From: Nitrospira sp.
GTDB lineage: Bacteria; Nitrospirota; Nitrospiria; Nitrospirales; Nitrospiraceae
NCBI GenBank assembly: GCA_005116895.1
Contig: SWDO01000005.1
Coordinates: forward strand, 349,678-413,677
Length of the DNA: 64,000 bases
Direction of reading: 5' to 3'
The notes under the pieces are model-generated. The model was not told where the DNA came from, made no database searches, and saw only the letters and a program-made list of their open reading frames with translations. The position numbers and the translations under genes are program-made. Position 1 is the stretch's first letter; every line of letters starts with the position of its first letter. Below, piece after piece: positions 1-10,491 of this stretch.

Positions 1-652
1 TATTGTCGGTGATCAACGTGACAGGAATATGATCCTGCATGAGCTCCCATGCTGTGAGGCGAGAACCTTGAAGTACAGGACGAGTTTCATCCGCAATCAC
101 ATTGATTTTCTTGCCCTGCTCATACGCAGCACGAATGACCCCAAGTGCCGTTCCATAGCCTGCCGTCGCGAGTGAACCGGCATTGCAGTGCGTCAAAACC
201 GTCTGCCCATCTCGGATCAGCTCTGCCCCATGGCGCCCCATGGTCTTACAGAGCGTAATGTCTTCTTCAAGTATTGCTTGAGATTCTAGAGTAAGGACTT
301 GCTTGATCGTCGAGACTGGCTGATCTCGTACCAACTCCAGCTTCCGCCTCATTCGTTCAAGAGCCCAGAAAAGATTGACCGCCGTCGGCCTGGTCGCGGC
401 CAGGTCGTCACAGATCGTGAGGACTGCCTGTGCAAAAGTTGGGTAGTCCGTCGCATGGATGGTCTGTGCGCCCAAGGCGACACCCATCGCTGCCGTCACG
501 CCGATAGCCGGCGCTCCGCGAACTTTCAACGTGCGGATCGCGTCCGCGACGGCCTTGTAGTCCCGACAGTCGAGGAACTCCACTGCTCCTGGAAGTCGAC
601 TTTGATCGAGCAACCGGACAGCTCCATCTTTCCATTCAACGGTTGGCACCAT
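1..652 (-). CDS. mtnA: S-methyl-5-thioribose-1-phosphate isomerase, partial (C-terminus runs off the window)
   Basis: Reverse-strand translation [60 protein letters not shown]...[31 protein letters not shown] matches the MtnA/eIF2B-like family. Confidence 0.9.
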   Translation of the reverse strand, partial: MVPTVEWKDGAVRLLDQSRLPGAVEFLDCRDYKAVADAIRTLKVRGAPAIGVTAAMGVALGAQTIHATDYPTFAQAVLTICDDLAATRPTAVNLFWALERMRRKLELVRDQPVSTIKQVLTLESQAILEEDITLCKTMGRHGAELIRDGQTVLTHCNAGSLATAGYGTALGVIRAAYEQGKKINVIADETRPVLQGSRLTAWELMQDHIPVTLITDN

Positions 653-693
653 GGAGGATTCTTGTAACGGGAATGGAGCGGGAGTGCAAGTCC

Positions 694-1866
694 CTATCGA
701 CGGCGACCACTGATTTCCAAGACGGTAATCATCGCGGCAATCAAGCCGGCCTGAATCAGGAGCAGCACAGCCTCCGTCGTACCGGCATGGCGGAGCGCCA
801 GTGCGGCCAGCCCAAGACAGATGGTGAAGAAAAAAATCATGGCCACACTGGCCTGACGGGAACCGAGCGCTCGTTCCAGGCGGTGATGGAGATGGTCCTT
901 ACCCACGTAGTCCAGCCATTCCTTCACGGATTTGACCTTTCCCGTGATGACCCGTTCCACAGTAATGTGAATCATGTCATAGATGAGGACTCCAAAAATT
1001 AGCAACGGATTGCTGAATGACACAATTGGGCTGGAATCGGCCCAGTTACCTTTGACGGCCAGACAAGCTAACGTAAATCCAATGAAGGTTGATCCACCGT
1101 CACCTAAGAAAATGACGGCAGGCCTAGTCCCACGAAAATTGTACGGGAGAAATCCCAGGCCGGCTCCTATCATGGCAATCGCAAGCCAACCCAGACCCGC
1201 TTGATTCGTTTCGAACGCGACGACGCCCATGAACCCGGCCATAAGCACGGCCAGCCCGGTGGCCAATCCATCCATGCCATCGAAAAAATTGAACGCGTTC
1301 GTAATCCCGACAATCCAGAAGAGCGTCAGAACAATGTTGGCCATATCTCCAAGTGGTCCGGGCGGAAAAAGTGTCAAGATCTTTCCCGACGCAATGACGA
1401 TGCCCGCCGCCACCAATTGTCCGAACAGTTTGACCGAGGCCGGCAGCTCTCGAATGTCATCGATGACGCCGATGATCAACAGCAGAGAGCCGGCCACAAG
1501 AATGGCCACCATCCAATCAGGGACGATCGAGTTCAGCAGCACCGAACCAATAAATCCGCCGTACAGTGCAAGACCACCAAGCCGTGGGGTGGGGATGATG
1601 TGAATCTTTCGATCGGCAGGTGCATCGACAAGGTTCCATCGATGACTAATCCGGACCATCAGCGGGGTCAAAGATCCGGTCCCGAGAAACGCAAACAGAA
1701 AGACGTATAGCCATCGCAGGCCTTCAAGCTGAAAGAGTTCTCGAACGGAAGGAATCGCCAGCGCCACGGCTCCCAGTGCCGCGCCAGAGACCAGCGGCGT
1801 GATCCAACGCCAGGTCGTGGTGGTAAATGGGGTTGCCAGTTGCGTCTCAATCGATTTCACGGCCAC
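694..1866 (-). CDS. MraY/WecA-type undecaprenyl-phosphate sugar-1-phosphate transferase
   Basis: Polytopic protein with DDxx[16 protein letters not shown] and FLGDGGS motifs typical of the WecA/MraY family. Confidence 0.9.
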   Translation of the reverse strand: MAVKSIETQLATPFTTTTWRWITPLVSGAALGAVALAIPSVRELFQLEGLRWLYVFLFAFLGTGSLTPLMVRISHRWNLVDAPADRKIHIIPTPRLGGLALYGGFIGSVLLNSIVPDWMVAILVAGSLLLIIGVIDDIRELPASVKLFGQLVAAGIVIASGKILTLFPPGPLGDMANIVLTLFWIVGITNAFNFFDGMDGLATGLAVLMAGFMGVVAFETNQAGLGWLAIAMIGAGLGFLPYNFRGTRPAVIFLGDGGSTFIGFTLACLAVKGNWADSSPIVSFSNPLLIFGVLIYDMIHITVERVITGKVKSVKEWLDYVGKDHLHHRLERALGSRQASVAMIFFFTICLGLAALALRHAGTTEAVLLLIQAGLIAAMITVLEISGRRR

Positions 1867-2921
1867 TCCGATCGCAATGCCACCTGGATGTGCGCCACTT
1901 CTTCATCCGTCAGCGATGGGAACAGCGGAATCGAAAGTGTGGTCCGCTCCGCTTCGTCAGTGGAAGGAAAACCATCCAAGTCAAGGTACCGGTGAAGCGA
2001 GCGGAACACCGGCTTTCGACAGTGGACACCGCGAGCTTCAAATCGGGCGATCACTTCACTCAACCCATCTGTAGCTCCGGCACAATTCGGCAGGCGTACC
2101 ACAAATCGATAGTAGGTATGCGTGCGACCGGCGGGAACGATCGGCTGAACGAGTGTTGCGCCGCTCAGTCTCGCACGATACTCCTCCGCGAGTGAGCATC
2201 GGCGCTCGATGAACGCAGCAAGACGTCCAAGTTGCGCAAGACCGATGGCGGCCTGACAATCCGTCATCTTCACATTGGTGGCCGATGGATGGAGCGACGG
2301 CGTTTCGTCGTATTCCCTCAGTCTGCGTGCCTTCTCCAGCAAGGTTTCGTCACGCGACAGCAACATCCCTCCCTCTCCGGCGCAGAGTAATTTCGTTGCG
2401 TAAAACGAGCAGATCGTCACGAGACCAATCGACCCGACGGGTCTTCCCTGCTCTAGCGCCCCAAGCGTTTGTGCGCAATCTTCAATGATCGGAATACCCA
2501 AACGCTCAAGCGCCGTCAGATCGGCTGGAAGACCGAAGAGATGCGGTACGATGAGGGCCTTGGTCCTTGACGTCCTGGCCTCCTGCGCGGCTGAGGGATC
2601 CATGTTAAAGCTGGCGAGATCGATATCGACTACCCTCGGAATTGCCCCAACGCGTTGGATCGCCAGCAGCGGAGCCGCACAGACGTAGCTCGGAAGAATG
2701 ACCTCATCGCCTGACCCGATTCCCATTGCACGGAGCGCGACTTCAAGGGCTACCGTTCCCGAGGTGACCGCCACGCCACCGGGCAGGCCGAAGTATGCGG
2801 CCATCCCTCGTTCAAACTGCTCGACCTGACCACCTTGAGCCAGTTGACGGGATTGCAGAACCTCGACGGCTGCACGAATGTCCTCCGCTTCAATTGAGGG
2901 TCGTGAGTGAGGAATGATCAT
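1857..2921 (-). CDS. DegT/DnrJ/EryC1/StrS-family aminotransferase (nucleotide-sugar PLP enzyme)
   Basis: HSRPSIEAEDIRAAVEVLQSRQLAQG..., EDCAQTLGA, FYATKLLCAGEGGM (PLP lysine region). Confidence 0.9.
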   Translation of the reverse strand: MIIPHSRPSIEAEDIRAAVEVLQSRQLAQGGQVEQFERGMAAYFGLPGGVAVTSGTVALEVALRAMGIGSGDEVILPSYVCAAPLLAIQRVGAIPRVVDIDLASFNMDPSAAQEARTSRTKALIVPHLFGLPADLTALERLGIPIIEDCAQTLGALEQGRPVGSIGLVTICSFYATKLLCAGEGGMLLSRDETLLEKARRLREYDETPSLHPSATNVKMTDCQAAIGLAQLGRLAAFIERRCSLAEEYRARLSGATLVQPIVPAGRTHTYYRFVVRLPNCAGATDGLSEVIARFEARGVHCRKPVFRSLHRYLDLDGFPSTDEAERTTLSIPLFPSLTDEEVAHIQVALRSEWP

Positions 2922-2932
2922 CGCCGCGAAGG

Positions 2933-3580
2933 CTACATCCCGATGTTAATAAACAACCGCAATGGAAGAAACCCTTCTGCTGTTCTCACGCGGCCTTGGA
3001 TGCCGCGAAAATGCGCCGACGACCTAACCAGATCCGCGATGCTGATCCCTTCGATGTTGGTCTTCCTGACTTGCGAAGCATGAGCTTCTAGTGCCTGGAT
3101 CTTGCGATCTAAGGCCTGCTGAATATCGACAAACACCGTCGGCGCAAAGTTCTGTGTGGTTGGTCCTTCGTAAAACAGCACATTTTTCGTATATCGCGTA
3201 GCAGTAATGGTGCTCATTGCCAAATGTCGGTGATCTTGATGGGTATCATCATGATAGTGAACAAAGATAAAATGCGGCTCGATCTTTTGCACGATCCCCT
3301 CGACGGTTTGGATCAGATCTCGAGCCAGGGGAACTTCCGTGTCTTGGTATCCTCCCCAAAACACTTCTTCGGCTTGGAGAAGTTTGGCCGACCGTTCTTG
3401 TTCTTTCTTGCGAACCGACACATTGCCGCCCGCCCCACCTTGTGTCATGACCATAAGAAAAATGCGGTGGCCATTCTCCGCATACTTGATCAATGTTCCG
3501 CCACACCCTACCTCGATATCGTCAGGATGGGCGCCCAGGGCAAGAATGCGCATCGGTTCTTTGACGGCAGCACTCCTCAT
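2933..3580 (-). CDS. PIG-L (LmbE) family deacetylase
   Basis: GAHPDDIEVGCGGT and HYHDDTHQDHR motifs; start may be internal at MRILALGAHPDD. Confidence 0.92.
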   Translation of the reverse strand: MRSAAVKEPMRILALGAHPDDIEVGCGGTLIKYAENGHRIFLMVMTQGGAGGNVSVRKKEQERSAKLLQAEEVFWGGYQDTEVPLARDLIQTVEGIVQKIEPHFIFVHYHDDTHQDHRHLAMSTITATRYTKNVLFYEGPTTQNFAPTVFVDIQQALDRKIQALEAHASQVRKTNIEGISIADLVRSSAHFRGIQGRVRTAEGFLPLRLFINIGM

Positions 3581-3591
3581 ACCTGATTCTC

Positions 3592-4299
3592 CTACACACT
3601 CGTCATCGAATGATTCATCGGCCGCGTTTGACGCAGGATCGTGAGTGCGTCGGGCCCTTCCATCAACAAGAGATCAAGGGCGGATAGATTCGGCTCAAAC
3701 GGCTCGTACACCTGACGATAGATCGGGTGCTGGAACACCTGTATATCCAGCCGAACGCCCGAGGATTCGAATCGCGGCTTATCCATGTAATGCTCAGCAC
3801 CTGGCCCGGCAAGATACTCCGTAGCGCCGACCACCTGACAGAGGTCGATCAATCGGTCCGTCGGCTCATCGCGAGCCGCGTAGTCGGAAGCGTGATGGAC
3901 CAGCGTGGTAATTCCAAAAGCCTCAAGCAACCATTGCACGGTTGCTTTGTTGAGATCGCTCAACTTATTCCAGGGTGCCGAGTAGATCTCACGCAACTGG
4001 GCAAGATATCGGTTGCGATACGGCGCCCGAGCATAATGCATGTCCAGCGCACGGAGGTGCTGAGCTTTCCAGGTGACCGTTTGATTCATCAGGACCTCAT
4101 CGATCCGTTGCCCGAAATGTTGCAGGACCGGAACTGTCAACCACTGCCATCCCTTCGCAGTCCGAATGCGATTACGATTCTGCCATTCATTTTTTTTGAA
4201 CTGGACGGTATCCAACATGATGAAGAGATCTGCTTGGTCGATTTTGTCGAGATACCCCAGCCACGGCAGGAATTGCGGTTGGTGAATAGTCACGCGCAT
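3592..4299 (-). CDS. WbqC family protein
   Basis: MRVTIHQPQFLPWLGYLDKIDQADLFIMLDTVQFKKNEWQNRNRI is the WbqC signature. Confidence 0.92.
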   Translation of the reverse strand: MRVTIHQPQFLPWLGYLDKIDQADLFIMLDTVQFKKNEWQNRNRIRTAKGWQWLTVPVLQHFGQRIDEVLMNQTVTWKAQHLRALDMHYARAPYRNRYLAQLREIYSAPWNKLSDLNKATVQWLLEAFGITTLVHHASDYAARDEPTDRLIDLCQVVGATEYLAGPGAEHYMDKPRFESSGVRLDIQVFQHPIYRQVYEPFEPNLSALDLLLMEGPDALTILRQTRPMNHSMTSV

Positions 4300-4314
4300 G
4301 CTATACCCAGTTTC

Positions 4315-5898
4315 TCAGCTTGTTGCGATCCAGCTCTGAGTGGCGGCTCCGAGGCGAACGGCCAGTCGTTGGGATTTGTTTGTGTCTGAGCCATCCGTCG
4401 GTAAGACATAGATCGGATTGGTCAGCAATTCTCCGCCCCTGCCAACAACTTCCACCCGATAATTCAGCCACGCTTCCCGCTGAGCCTCATGATCCACGAG
4501 TTCCACCTGCAAGGGAGTCTGGCCTTCGACCTGTCTGATGACGTGACCGGATCGAATGATACGGAGCTTCGCCGCATACGGCTTCCCATCGACGGCAGAC
4601 ACTCCGACACGAACGATGATACCGCCACTCGTGCTTCCATGAAGCGTCTCGCCAATCCCCGCGGACTGTCCGTTGTTCAACACACGAAACTCGTCGAGCT
4701 GAAGCAGAATATTCTCATCACCTCTTGCGACCGCATAGGCTCGACCTGTCTTGAGCGAAGCCAGGATGCCGGCTTTAGTTCGCTCGGATGTCTGGATGAC
4801 GGTGTACACCCGATCCAGATCCTTTCCTGGATCCGTGGTTCCATGGAATGCCACTTCTCCGATCAGTGAGGGAAACATGTCCTGTTCGTGTACTATCCTC
4901 GATTTCAACAGTTGGTCCCATACGCCCCCCGGCGCAATCACTCGCCTGACGTCCTGGTACAATCCACCGAATCCTGTGTAGTCTTGCGTCAAGACTAACG
5001 CGTCTGGATGAGGCTCAGTCTTGACGGTGACCGTTCCGAGCGGTCCAAATGAATGCTGACTAAAATCTCGTGCTTCCGTCATAGACCAAAACACCAACGC
5101 ACCCCGTTCAACCGCCCGATCAATCAAGGCTTGGTAAGGCCGATACCCACCCGTGCCGTCATGTGAGCTATAGACAGGCATCCTCATTGGCCAGGCATTG
5201 GCCATCAGGACCACACATGCGATCAAGAGAGAGACAGCGAGCACAGGCCGGAAGCGACATACAGGCCCTTTCCAATCAGAATATCTCTGATCCTGAGACT
5301 TCCACAACAAAACGGCGGGAACCAACAGCAGCAGTGGAAGTCCATTGACCACACTCTGCCAGCCCCACACAAACGAGTCAGCACTTCCACGAGCAGGAAG
5401 ATGCTCATAATCCTCGGCTTTTTCGAGTCCGATGACGAGGAGATTCCGCTGAGCGTTGTGCATAGTGAGATTCCCGTGCAGCAGCGAACCAGTCCAGTAA
5501 TAATGTGGTGCGACCTCAACCCCTGGAATAATAATCAGCTTCGGATGGCGGTCCTGCACTGCACGCACTTCATCGAGAAATCGTTGGACGCCGTACTCCA
5601 TGACTGAGGGAAATGCGACGCGGTACTTCAGAAATCCTTCAAGCGGCTGGAAACCATAGTCGTATCGCAATGTAAAATTTTCGGAAAGAATCAAGACATC
5701 CAGCTGCTGTTCCTCGGCTCTTCTCGCCAACGATTCCAGGCTGAATGATCCCGTACTCATCGTACTGTGCACATGGATGGCGGCCCGTAGAAAGTACTGT
5801 CTCGTGGCTGGTGCAGCAGTTAAACCCGCTGCATCTCCTACCAGGCCCATTCCGACAGCGAACAAGGCGATTGCCATTCTACGGCTAGTTCTACGCAT
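4315..5898 (-). CDS. PHP-domain metal-dependent phosphoesterase-like membrane protein
   Basis: AAIHVHSTMSTGSFSLESLARRAEEQQLDVLILSEN (PHP motif) plus hydrophobic segments; start MRRTSRRMAIALF overlaps the upstream glycosyltransferase stop. Confidence 0.75.
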   Translation of the reverse strand: MRRTSRRMAIALFAVGMGLVGDAAGLTAAPATRQYFLRAAIHVHSTMSTGSFSLESLARRAEEQQLDVLILSENFTLRYDYGFQPLEGFLKYRVAFPSVMEYGVQRFLDEVRAVQDRHPKLIIIPGVEVAPHYYWTGSLLHGNLTMHNAQRNLLVIGLEKAEDYEHLPARGSADSFVWGWQSVVNGLPLLLLVPAVLLWKSQDQRYSDWKGPVCRFRPVLAVSLLIACVVLMANAWPMRMPVYSSHDGTGGYRPYQALIDRAVERGALVFWSMTEARDFSQHSFGPLGTVTVKTEPHPDALVLTQDYTGFGGLYQDVRRVIAPGGVWDQLLKSRIVHEQDMFPSLIGEVAFHGTTDPGKDLDRVYTVIQTSERTKAGILASLKTGRAYAVARGDENILLQLDEFRVLNNGQSAGIGETLHGSTSGGIIVRVGVSAVDGKPYAAKLRIIRSGHVIRQVEGQTPLQVELVDHEAQREAWLNYRVEVVGRGGELLTNPIYVLPTDGSDTNKSQRLAVRLGAATQSWIATS

Positions 5899-7081
5899 AG
5901 CCCACTGCTCCCCCTCTATAGATCGACTCAATGGCGCGAAGCATGGCAGGAACGCCGTAGACTGTTCCAATACTCTTCATCGCGTTCTGTCCTAATGTGC
6001 GGGCACAGAGAGGATCGGACAATATCCGTCGCACCGCGACGGCGAGCGCGAGACTATCTCCGGCTGGAACCAGGAGCCCATTTTTCTCATCCTCAATCAG
6101 CGCAGGAATTCCCCCCACTCGGCTGGCAATCACCGGAAGTCCAGCTGCCATAGCTTCGATCAAGGCCCGCCCCATCCCTTCATTGAGCGACGGCAAGACG
6201 AAGCCATCCATCCCAGCCAGAGCACGTTCGACATCCTCTCGATGACCTACCAGATGTACGGACTGACTGATTCCGGCCCTGCGTGCCTGGTGCAGCAGGG
6301 CCTCATACTGCCCTCCGCTACCGAGAATAACGAGATGCAGATGAGGATACTCCTGTTTTAGTCGAGCGACGGCGGCGACCAAAAACCGATGCCCCTTAAT
6401 ATCCGTTAACCAACCGACAGAGCCAATGACGATCGCATCAGGTGGGCAGTCGAACCACTCCGGCATCACCTTTCCAGCCTTCCGAACCTGATTGAAACGG
6501 TCGATGTCGATTCCGCTTGGTATGACGGCAAATCGATCGGCCCACCCAACTCCTCGCTCAAGGTGCTCAGTTTTTTCGGCCGCTGTCAGTGCGATCAACA
6601 CATCGGTGATCCATGCCAATGCGCGCTCGATCTGTAGAAACACCCAGGAGAAGATCGACCCAAAGTGGCCGTAGAACACGTGCCCGTGTGGCGTGTGAAC
6701 AATCACGGGAACACGCGTGATCCACGCAGCCAATCTACCCAGCACTCCTGCTTTAGATGTGTGTGTATGTACGATGTTGGGTTGTTCCTGTCGCAACAAG
6801 GCAATAAGGCTCCACAGCGCCGTCAGATCGGCCCTTAAACTGAGATGACGAACCAACGACGGAACCATGTGGTAACAAATCCCCTCCTTCTCCAAGAGAC
6901 GAAGGTTCTCTGTTATGGCTGTCATCCCCCCCTGCGCATCCCACCTTCCAGCTTGTCCGGTGATCACAACCGGCTCGAAATGCGAACGATCATGTCCAAG
7001 TGCTGTGAGCATCGTATTTTGAGCAGAGCCTCCCCGATCAAGACGAGTGATAATATGGACAACTTTCTGGATTGCCATCAT
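5891..7081 (-). CDS. Glycosyltransferase family 4 protein
   Basis: HTHTSKAGVLGRLAA, GSVGWLTDIKGH, LPSLNEGMGRALIEAMAAGLPVIAS. Confidence 0.9.
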   Translation of the reverse strand: MMAIQKVVHIITRLDRGGSAQNTMLTALGHDRSHFEPVVITGQAGRWDAQGGMTAITENLRLLEKEGICYHMVPSLVRHLSLRADLTALWSLIALLRQEQPNIVHTHTSKAGVLGRLAAWITRVPVIVHTPHGHVFYGHFGSIFSWVFLQIERALAWITDVLIALTAAEKTEHLERGVGWADRFAVIPSGIDIDRFNQVRKAGKVMPEWFDCPPDAIVIGSVGWLTDIKGHRFLVAAVARLKQEYPHLHLVILGSGGQYEALLHQARRAGISQSVHLVGHREDVERALAGMDGFVLPSLNEGMGRALIEAMAAGLPVIASRVGGIPALIEDEKNGLLVPAGDSLALAVAVRRILSDPLCARTLGQNAMKSIGTVYGVPAMLRAIESIYRGGAVGYA

Positions 7082-7083
7082 GC

Positions 7084-8307
7084 CTATGCTGCGAGCCGAA
7101 CCGACATTGAGCTATCCAACATTCTGGCGAGCTCGCTACAATGTTGCGTCCAGTTGTAGCGTTTCTCAACAAGCGACCGACCTTTTTGGACGAGACGGGC
7201 AACTTCTCCAGAATCTTGCAATCGTCTAAGCACCCATTCAAGAGCTTGAGCAATCGACCGACCATCAGTTCCTTGAGCGACGAGGATGGGATCGACCTGG
7301 TTCAAGACTTCCGGAATGGCTCCAACCGGTGTTCCAAGTACGGGCGTGCCGCAGGCGAGTGCTTCGACCATCACCAATCCAAATCCTTCAAGCTGGAGGC
7401 TCGGCATCACGACGAGATCAGAAGCCTGATAGTAATTGTTGAGTTTCGACTCAGGTACAAATCCTACGAGACGTACGACCTCGTGCAAATTCTTCTGGCG
7501 TATTACCTCTTGAAGCTGCGCTCTCAAGGGGCCCTCTCCTCCAATAACGAGCATGAGTCGTGGCTGAGCAGGAATCAGCATTTCGAAAGCGGATAGTAAG
7601 TTCTCCAGTCCCATTCGTGGGACAAGGTTGCGAACGGTGAAGAGAATGGTCCGGTCATTCGGTAAGTTGAGGGTCGCCCGTGCAACATGGCGTTGTACTG
7701 CAGGTTTAAAGAGCTCTGGGTCAACCGCTCCTGGAATCAGTCCGATTCGGGTGGATGAGATACCGTGCGCGGCTATGACCCGTTGACGCATGAACTGGCT
7801 CAGGACCACCACGCGATGGCATCTGGACATCACGGCGCCTTCTACTGACCGTCTCGCTCGAAGATTTGCATATCGACGCAAGCTTGCAATCGCCGACAGG
7901 GCCGAGGTGTTTCTCGTGTCATACTCTTCGTGCGCGAGGGAATGGCAAAGATATATCCATCGAGAGGCGGCATGACGGCGAGCGAGAATTGGTCCAAGCC
8001 CAGCCATAGCTTGATGAATGATGACGGCATCCAAGGGTTCAGTCGCACGGAGACGATCGAAGTACTCGACCGAGCGTCGTACCGAAGACCAGACAAACGC
8101 AGCTTCATGCTTACGATTGACAGGGTAGCGCCATTCCCGAATTTCATTCATCTCAATAATACTCGCTGATGCCGTCTCAGGAGCCCGCGTCAACAGCTCA
8201 ACGCGATGTCCAAGTCTCGCCAACCCAAAAGCTTGATTGCGAAGAACCCGTTCCGCACCACCAATGACTCGCTCCGCCGAAACTTCAGCCAGCAATAGAA
8301 TATTCAT
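7084..8307 (-). CDS. Glycosyltransferase family 4 protein
   Basis: GT4 fold motifs: GGAERVL, MPSLQLEGFGLVMVEALACGTPVLGTPVGAIPEV. Confidence 0.9.
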   Translation of the reverse strand: MNILLLAEVSAERVIGGAERVLRNQAFGLARLGHRVELLTRAPETASASIIEMNEIREWRYPVNRKHEAAFVWSSVRRSVEYFDRLRATEPLDAVIIHQAMAGLGPILARRHAASRWIYLCHSLAHEEYDTRNTSALSAIASLRRYANLRARRSVEGAVMSRCHRVVVLSQFMRQRVIAAHGISSTRIGLIPGAVDPELFKPAVQRHVARATLNLPNDRTILFTVRNLVPRMGLENLLSAFEMLIPAQPRLMLVIGGEGPLRAQLQEVIRQKNLHEVVRLVGFVPESKLNNYYQASDLVVMPSLQLEGFGLVMVEALACGTPVLGTPVGAIPEVLNQVDPILVAQGTDGRSIAQALEWVLRRLQDSGEVARLVQKGRSLVEKRYNWTQHCSELARMLDSSMSVRLAA

Positions 8308-10235
8308 GAGGTAGCCACCACGGCCATTCGCTCAGAGGAGCCTGCACGCAACCCTCGATGCCACAGCTCCAGCACCATCAGCGCATACAACTGATCTGAA
8401 CAGTTTCGGTGCCCGCTCTCATGTGTCTCCAGCAACCACCGCACGTACGCCGGTTTGACATATCCCCGGTCCTTGATCACATCGTCGGTTAACAGATCGT
8501 GCGCCATCTCGCGAAGGTCCTGTCGAAGCCATCGGGCCATAGGCACCATGAACCCTTGCTTGGGTGCACGAAGAATGCGATCCGGTAGAAGGCCTCGCAA
8601 CATTCGGCGCATAAACCCTTTCAATTGCCAACCGGTCAGACGTACACGGGCGGGAATTCGCAGAGCTGCAGCCAAGAGATGATGATCGCAAAATGGGACA
8701 CGCAACTCGAGCGAGTGCACCATGCTCATTCGATCAGCCATACGCAGGAGATCGTCAGGCAGATAACTCTGTATGTCGACGCCCATGGCACAGTCCGCCG
8801 GGTCGGACGATGGCCACTGGTCGAACAGCACCTCAGCCGGTGCAAGGGGCCGATCGTTGACAAACATTGCTTCCAACCGGTCTCCCCAGAGGCTGCCCTC
8901 CCATTCCGCGGGAATGAACGTAGTCCAGCGTCGGTATTGCTCAGGAAGCGCCAGATGCCCATTGCCGAGAAATCGTTTCAAACGGGCGGCCTGGTCGCGA
9001 GCGTTTCCGTGCTCACCGAGACGACTGCTCCACTGGGCCATGCGCGCACGCAACACACGGGGAATTCGTTGGTACTGCGCGGCGGTGCGAAGGCCCAAAT
9101 AGCGAGGATACCCACCGAAGAGCTCATCGCCGCCAATCCCAGACAGTGCAACTGTGACGGTCTGTCGCGCAACCTCAGATACGAGATAGGTGGGGATCGC
9201 TGACGAGTCAGCAAATGGCTCCCCCATGCCCTCCACCACTTTTCCGATGAGCGTGACCGCATCCGGTCTCAGAATCGTCTCCGAATGAACGGTCTTGAAG
9301 TGATCGGCTAAGAATCGTGCCGAATCCAGCTCGCTGAATGATTGATCGGACGGATGTTCATATCCGATTGAAAAAGTCTTGACCGGTCCACTATGTTCTT
9401 TCGCCATGATGGCTAATAAGGACGCCGAGTCGATCCCGCCTGAAAGAAATAATCCCAAGGGGACATCGCTGACCAGATGGGATTTCACAGTCTCTTCAAA
9501 TGTATGCAACACCTCTCTGCTGGGCTCTTTGATGGTCCATTGGTCGTGATCGTAGAGTGTCTCGTCAGGACGGTAATACCGCACCAACTCCACTCGTCCG
9601 TCAGAGATGCTCATGGCTTCGCCAGGACGCAATTGGTGCACGCCGGCAATCATCGTGCTCGGCCCCGGCACATACAAATGCATCAGGTACTCGGCAACCC
9701 CTTCTGGCCGAAGCCGCCAATCCGGCAAGGCTTCGAGCAGAGAGGGAATCTCCGAGGAAAATACGACGGAGGTACCCGGACCGGCTTGGTCCTGACGGAT
9801 CGCGTAGTACAGCGGTTTGATACCCAGGCGATCACGAACTAACCACGCAACACGACGTTCATGATCCCACAGCGCCACTGCGAACATACCTTGCAATCGG
9901 CGGAAGGCCTCAAATCCTTCATCCTCATACAGGTGGACCAGGACTTCGGTATCACTGCGAGTCGCGAGTCTGTGCCCTTTACTCAACAGCTGTTCCCGTA
10001 GTTCTCGATAGTTATAGATCTCGCCGTTCATAACGGCCCACACGGTACCTCTTTCATTACGAACCGGTTGTTGCCCCCCGACCGGATCAATGACCCGAAG
10101 TCTTCTTGCACCAAGCGCGATTCCAGCCTGACAATAGATACCCTCTTCATCGGGGCCACGATGGATCAGACGCTGCAACATCGGCTGGAGTGCTGCGCCA
10201 TCATCTTGTCCGATGACCCCGCAAATCCCACACAT
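8304..10235 (-). CDS. asnB: Asparagine synthase (glutamine-hydrolysing)-like amidotransferase
   Basis: MCGICGVIGQ N-terminal Ntn-glutaminase, LFLSGGIDSASLLAIMAK PP-loop; start set at MCGIC rather than the longer ORF. Confidence 0.92.
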   Translation of the reverse strand: MCGICGVIGQDDGAALQPMLQRLIHRGPDEEGIYCQAGIALGARRLRVIDPVGGQQPVRNERGTVWAVMNGEIYNYRELREQLLSKGHRLATRSDTEVLVHLYEDEGFEAFRRLQGMFAVALWDHERRVAWLVRDRLGIKPLYYAIRQDQAGPGTSVVFSSEIPSLLEALPDWRLRPEGVAEYLMHLYVPGPSTMIAGVHQLRPGEAMSISDGRVELVRYYRPDETLYDHDQWTIKEPSREVLHTFEETVKSHLVSDVPLGLFLSGGIDSASLLAIMAKEHSGPVKTFSIGYEHPSDQSFSELDSARFLADHFKTVHSETILRPDAVTLIGKVVEGMGEPFADSSAIPTYLVSEVARQTVTVALSGIGGDELFGGYPRYLGLRTAAQYQRIPRVLRARMAQWSSRLGEHGNARDQAARLKRFLGNGHLALPEQYRRWTTFIPAEWEGSLWGDRLEAMFVNDRPLAPAEVLFDQWPSSDPADCAMGVDIQSYLPDDLLRMADRMSMVHSLELRVPFCDHHLLAAALRIPARVRLTGWQLKGFMRRMLRGLLPDRILRAPKQGFMVPMARWLRQDLREMAHDLLTDDVIKDRGYVKPAYVRWLLETHESGHRNCSDQLYALMVLELWHRGLRAGSSERMAVVATS

Positions 10236-10239
10236 TTCT

Positions 10240-10491
10240 CTACTTCCCCTTTTCAAGCACGCTACGGTCTCGCCGTTCCAGCTCTTGCCGTTCACGTTCA
10301 TGCTGCGGAGAGACCGATGAAGGCGGAACGTCTACCGGTTCATAGCGAGTGTGTTTGGCGTTTCCGACCGATTCGAGAAGTGCCCGCACGCCAAGCGCCG
10401 CCACCGCCCCGAAGAGGCATAGCAAGACAATCACGCCCCATCCGCGCATCGTACGTTTCCAAGACCGATGGTAGGTGAGATACGAACTCAT
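10240..10491 (-). CDS. Small single-TM hypothetical protein
   Basis: 83 aa ORF filling the gap between methyltransferase and asnB; overlaps the methyltransferase stop by 4 bp; one TM segment then a charged tail. Confidence 0.6.
   Translation of the reverse strand: MSSYLTYHRSWKRTMRGWGVIVLLCLFGAVAALGVRALLESVGNAKHTRYEPVDVPPSSVSPQHERERQELERRDRSVLEKGK

Noticed and set aside
299-667. 122-aa plus-strand ORF and many other antisense ORFs in the six-frame track
   Set aside because: They lie opposite strongly supported genes (e.g. mtnA, WecA, EPS and hem genes) and have shadow-ORF composition.
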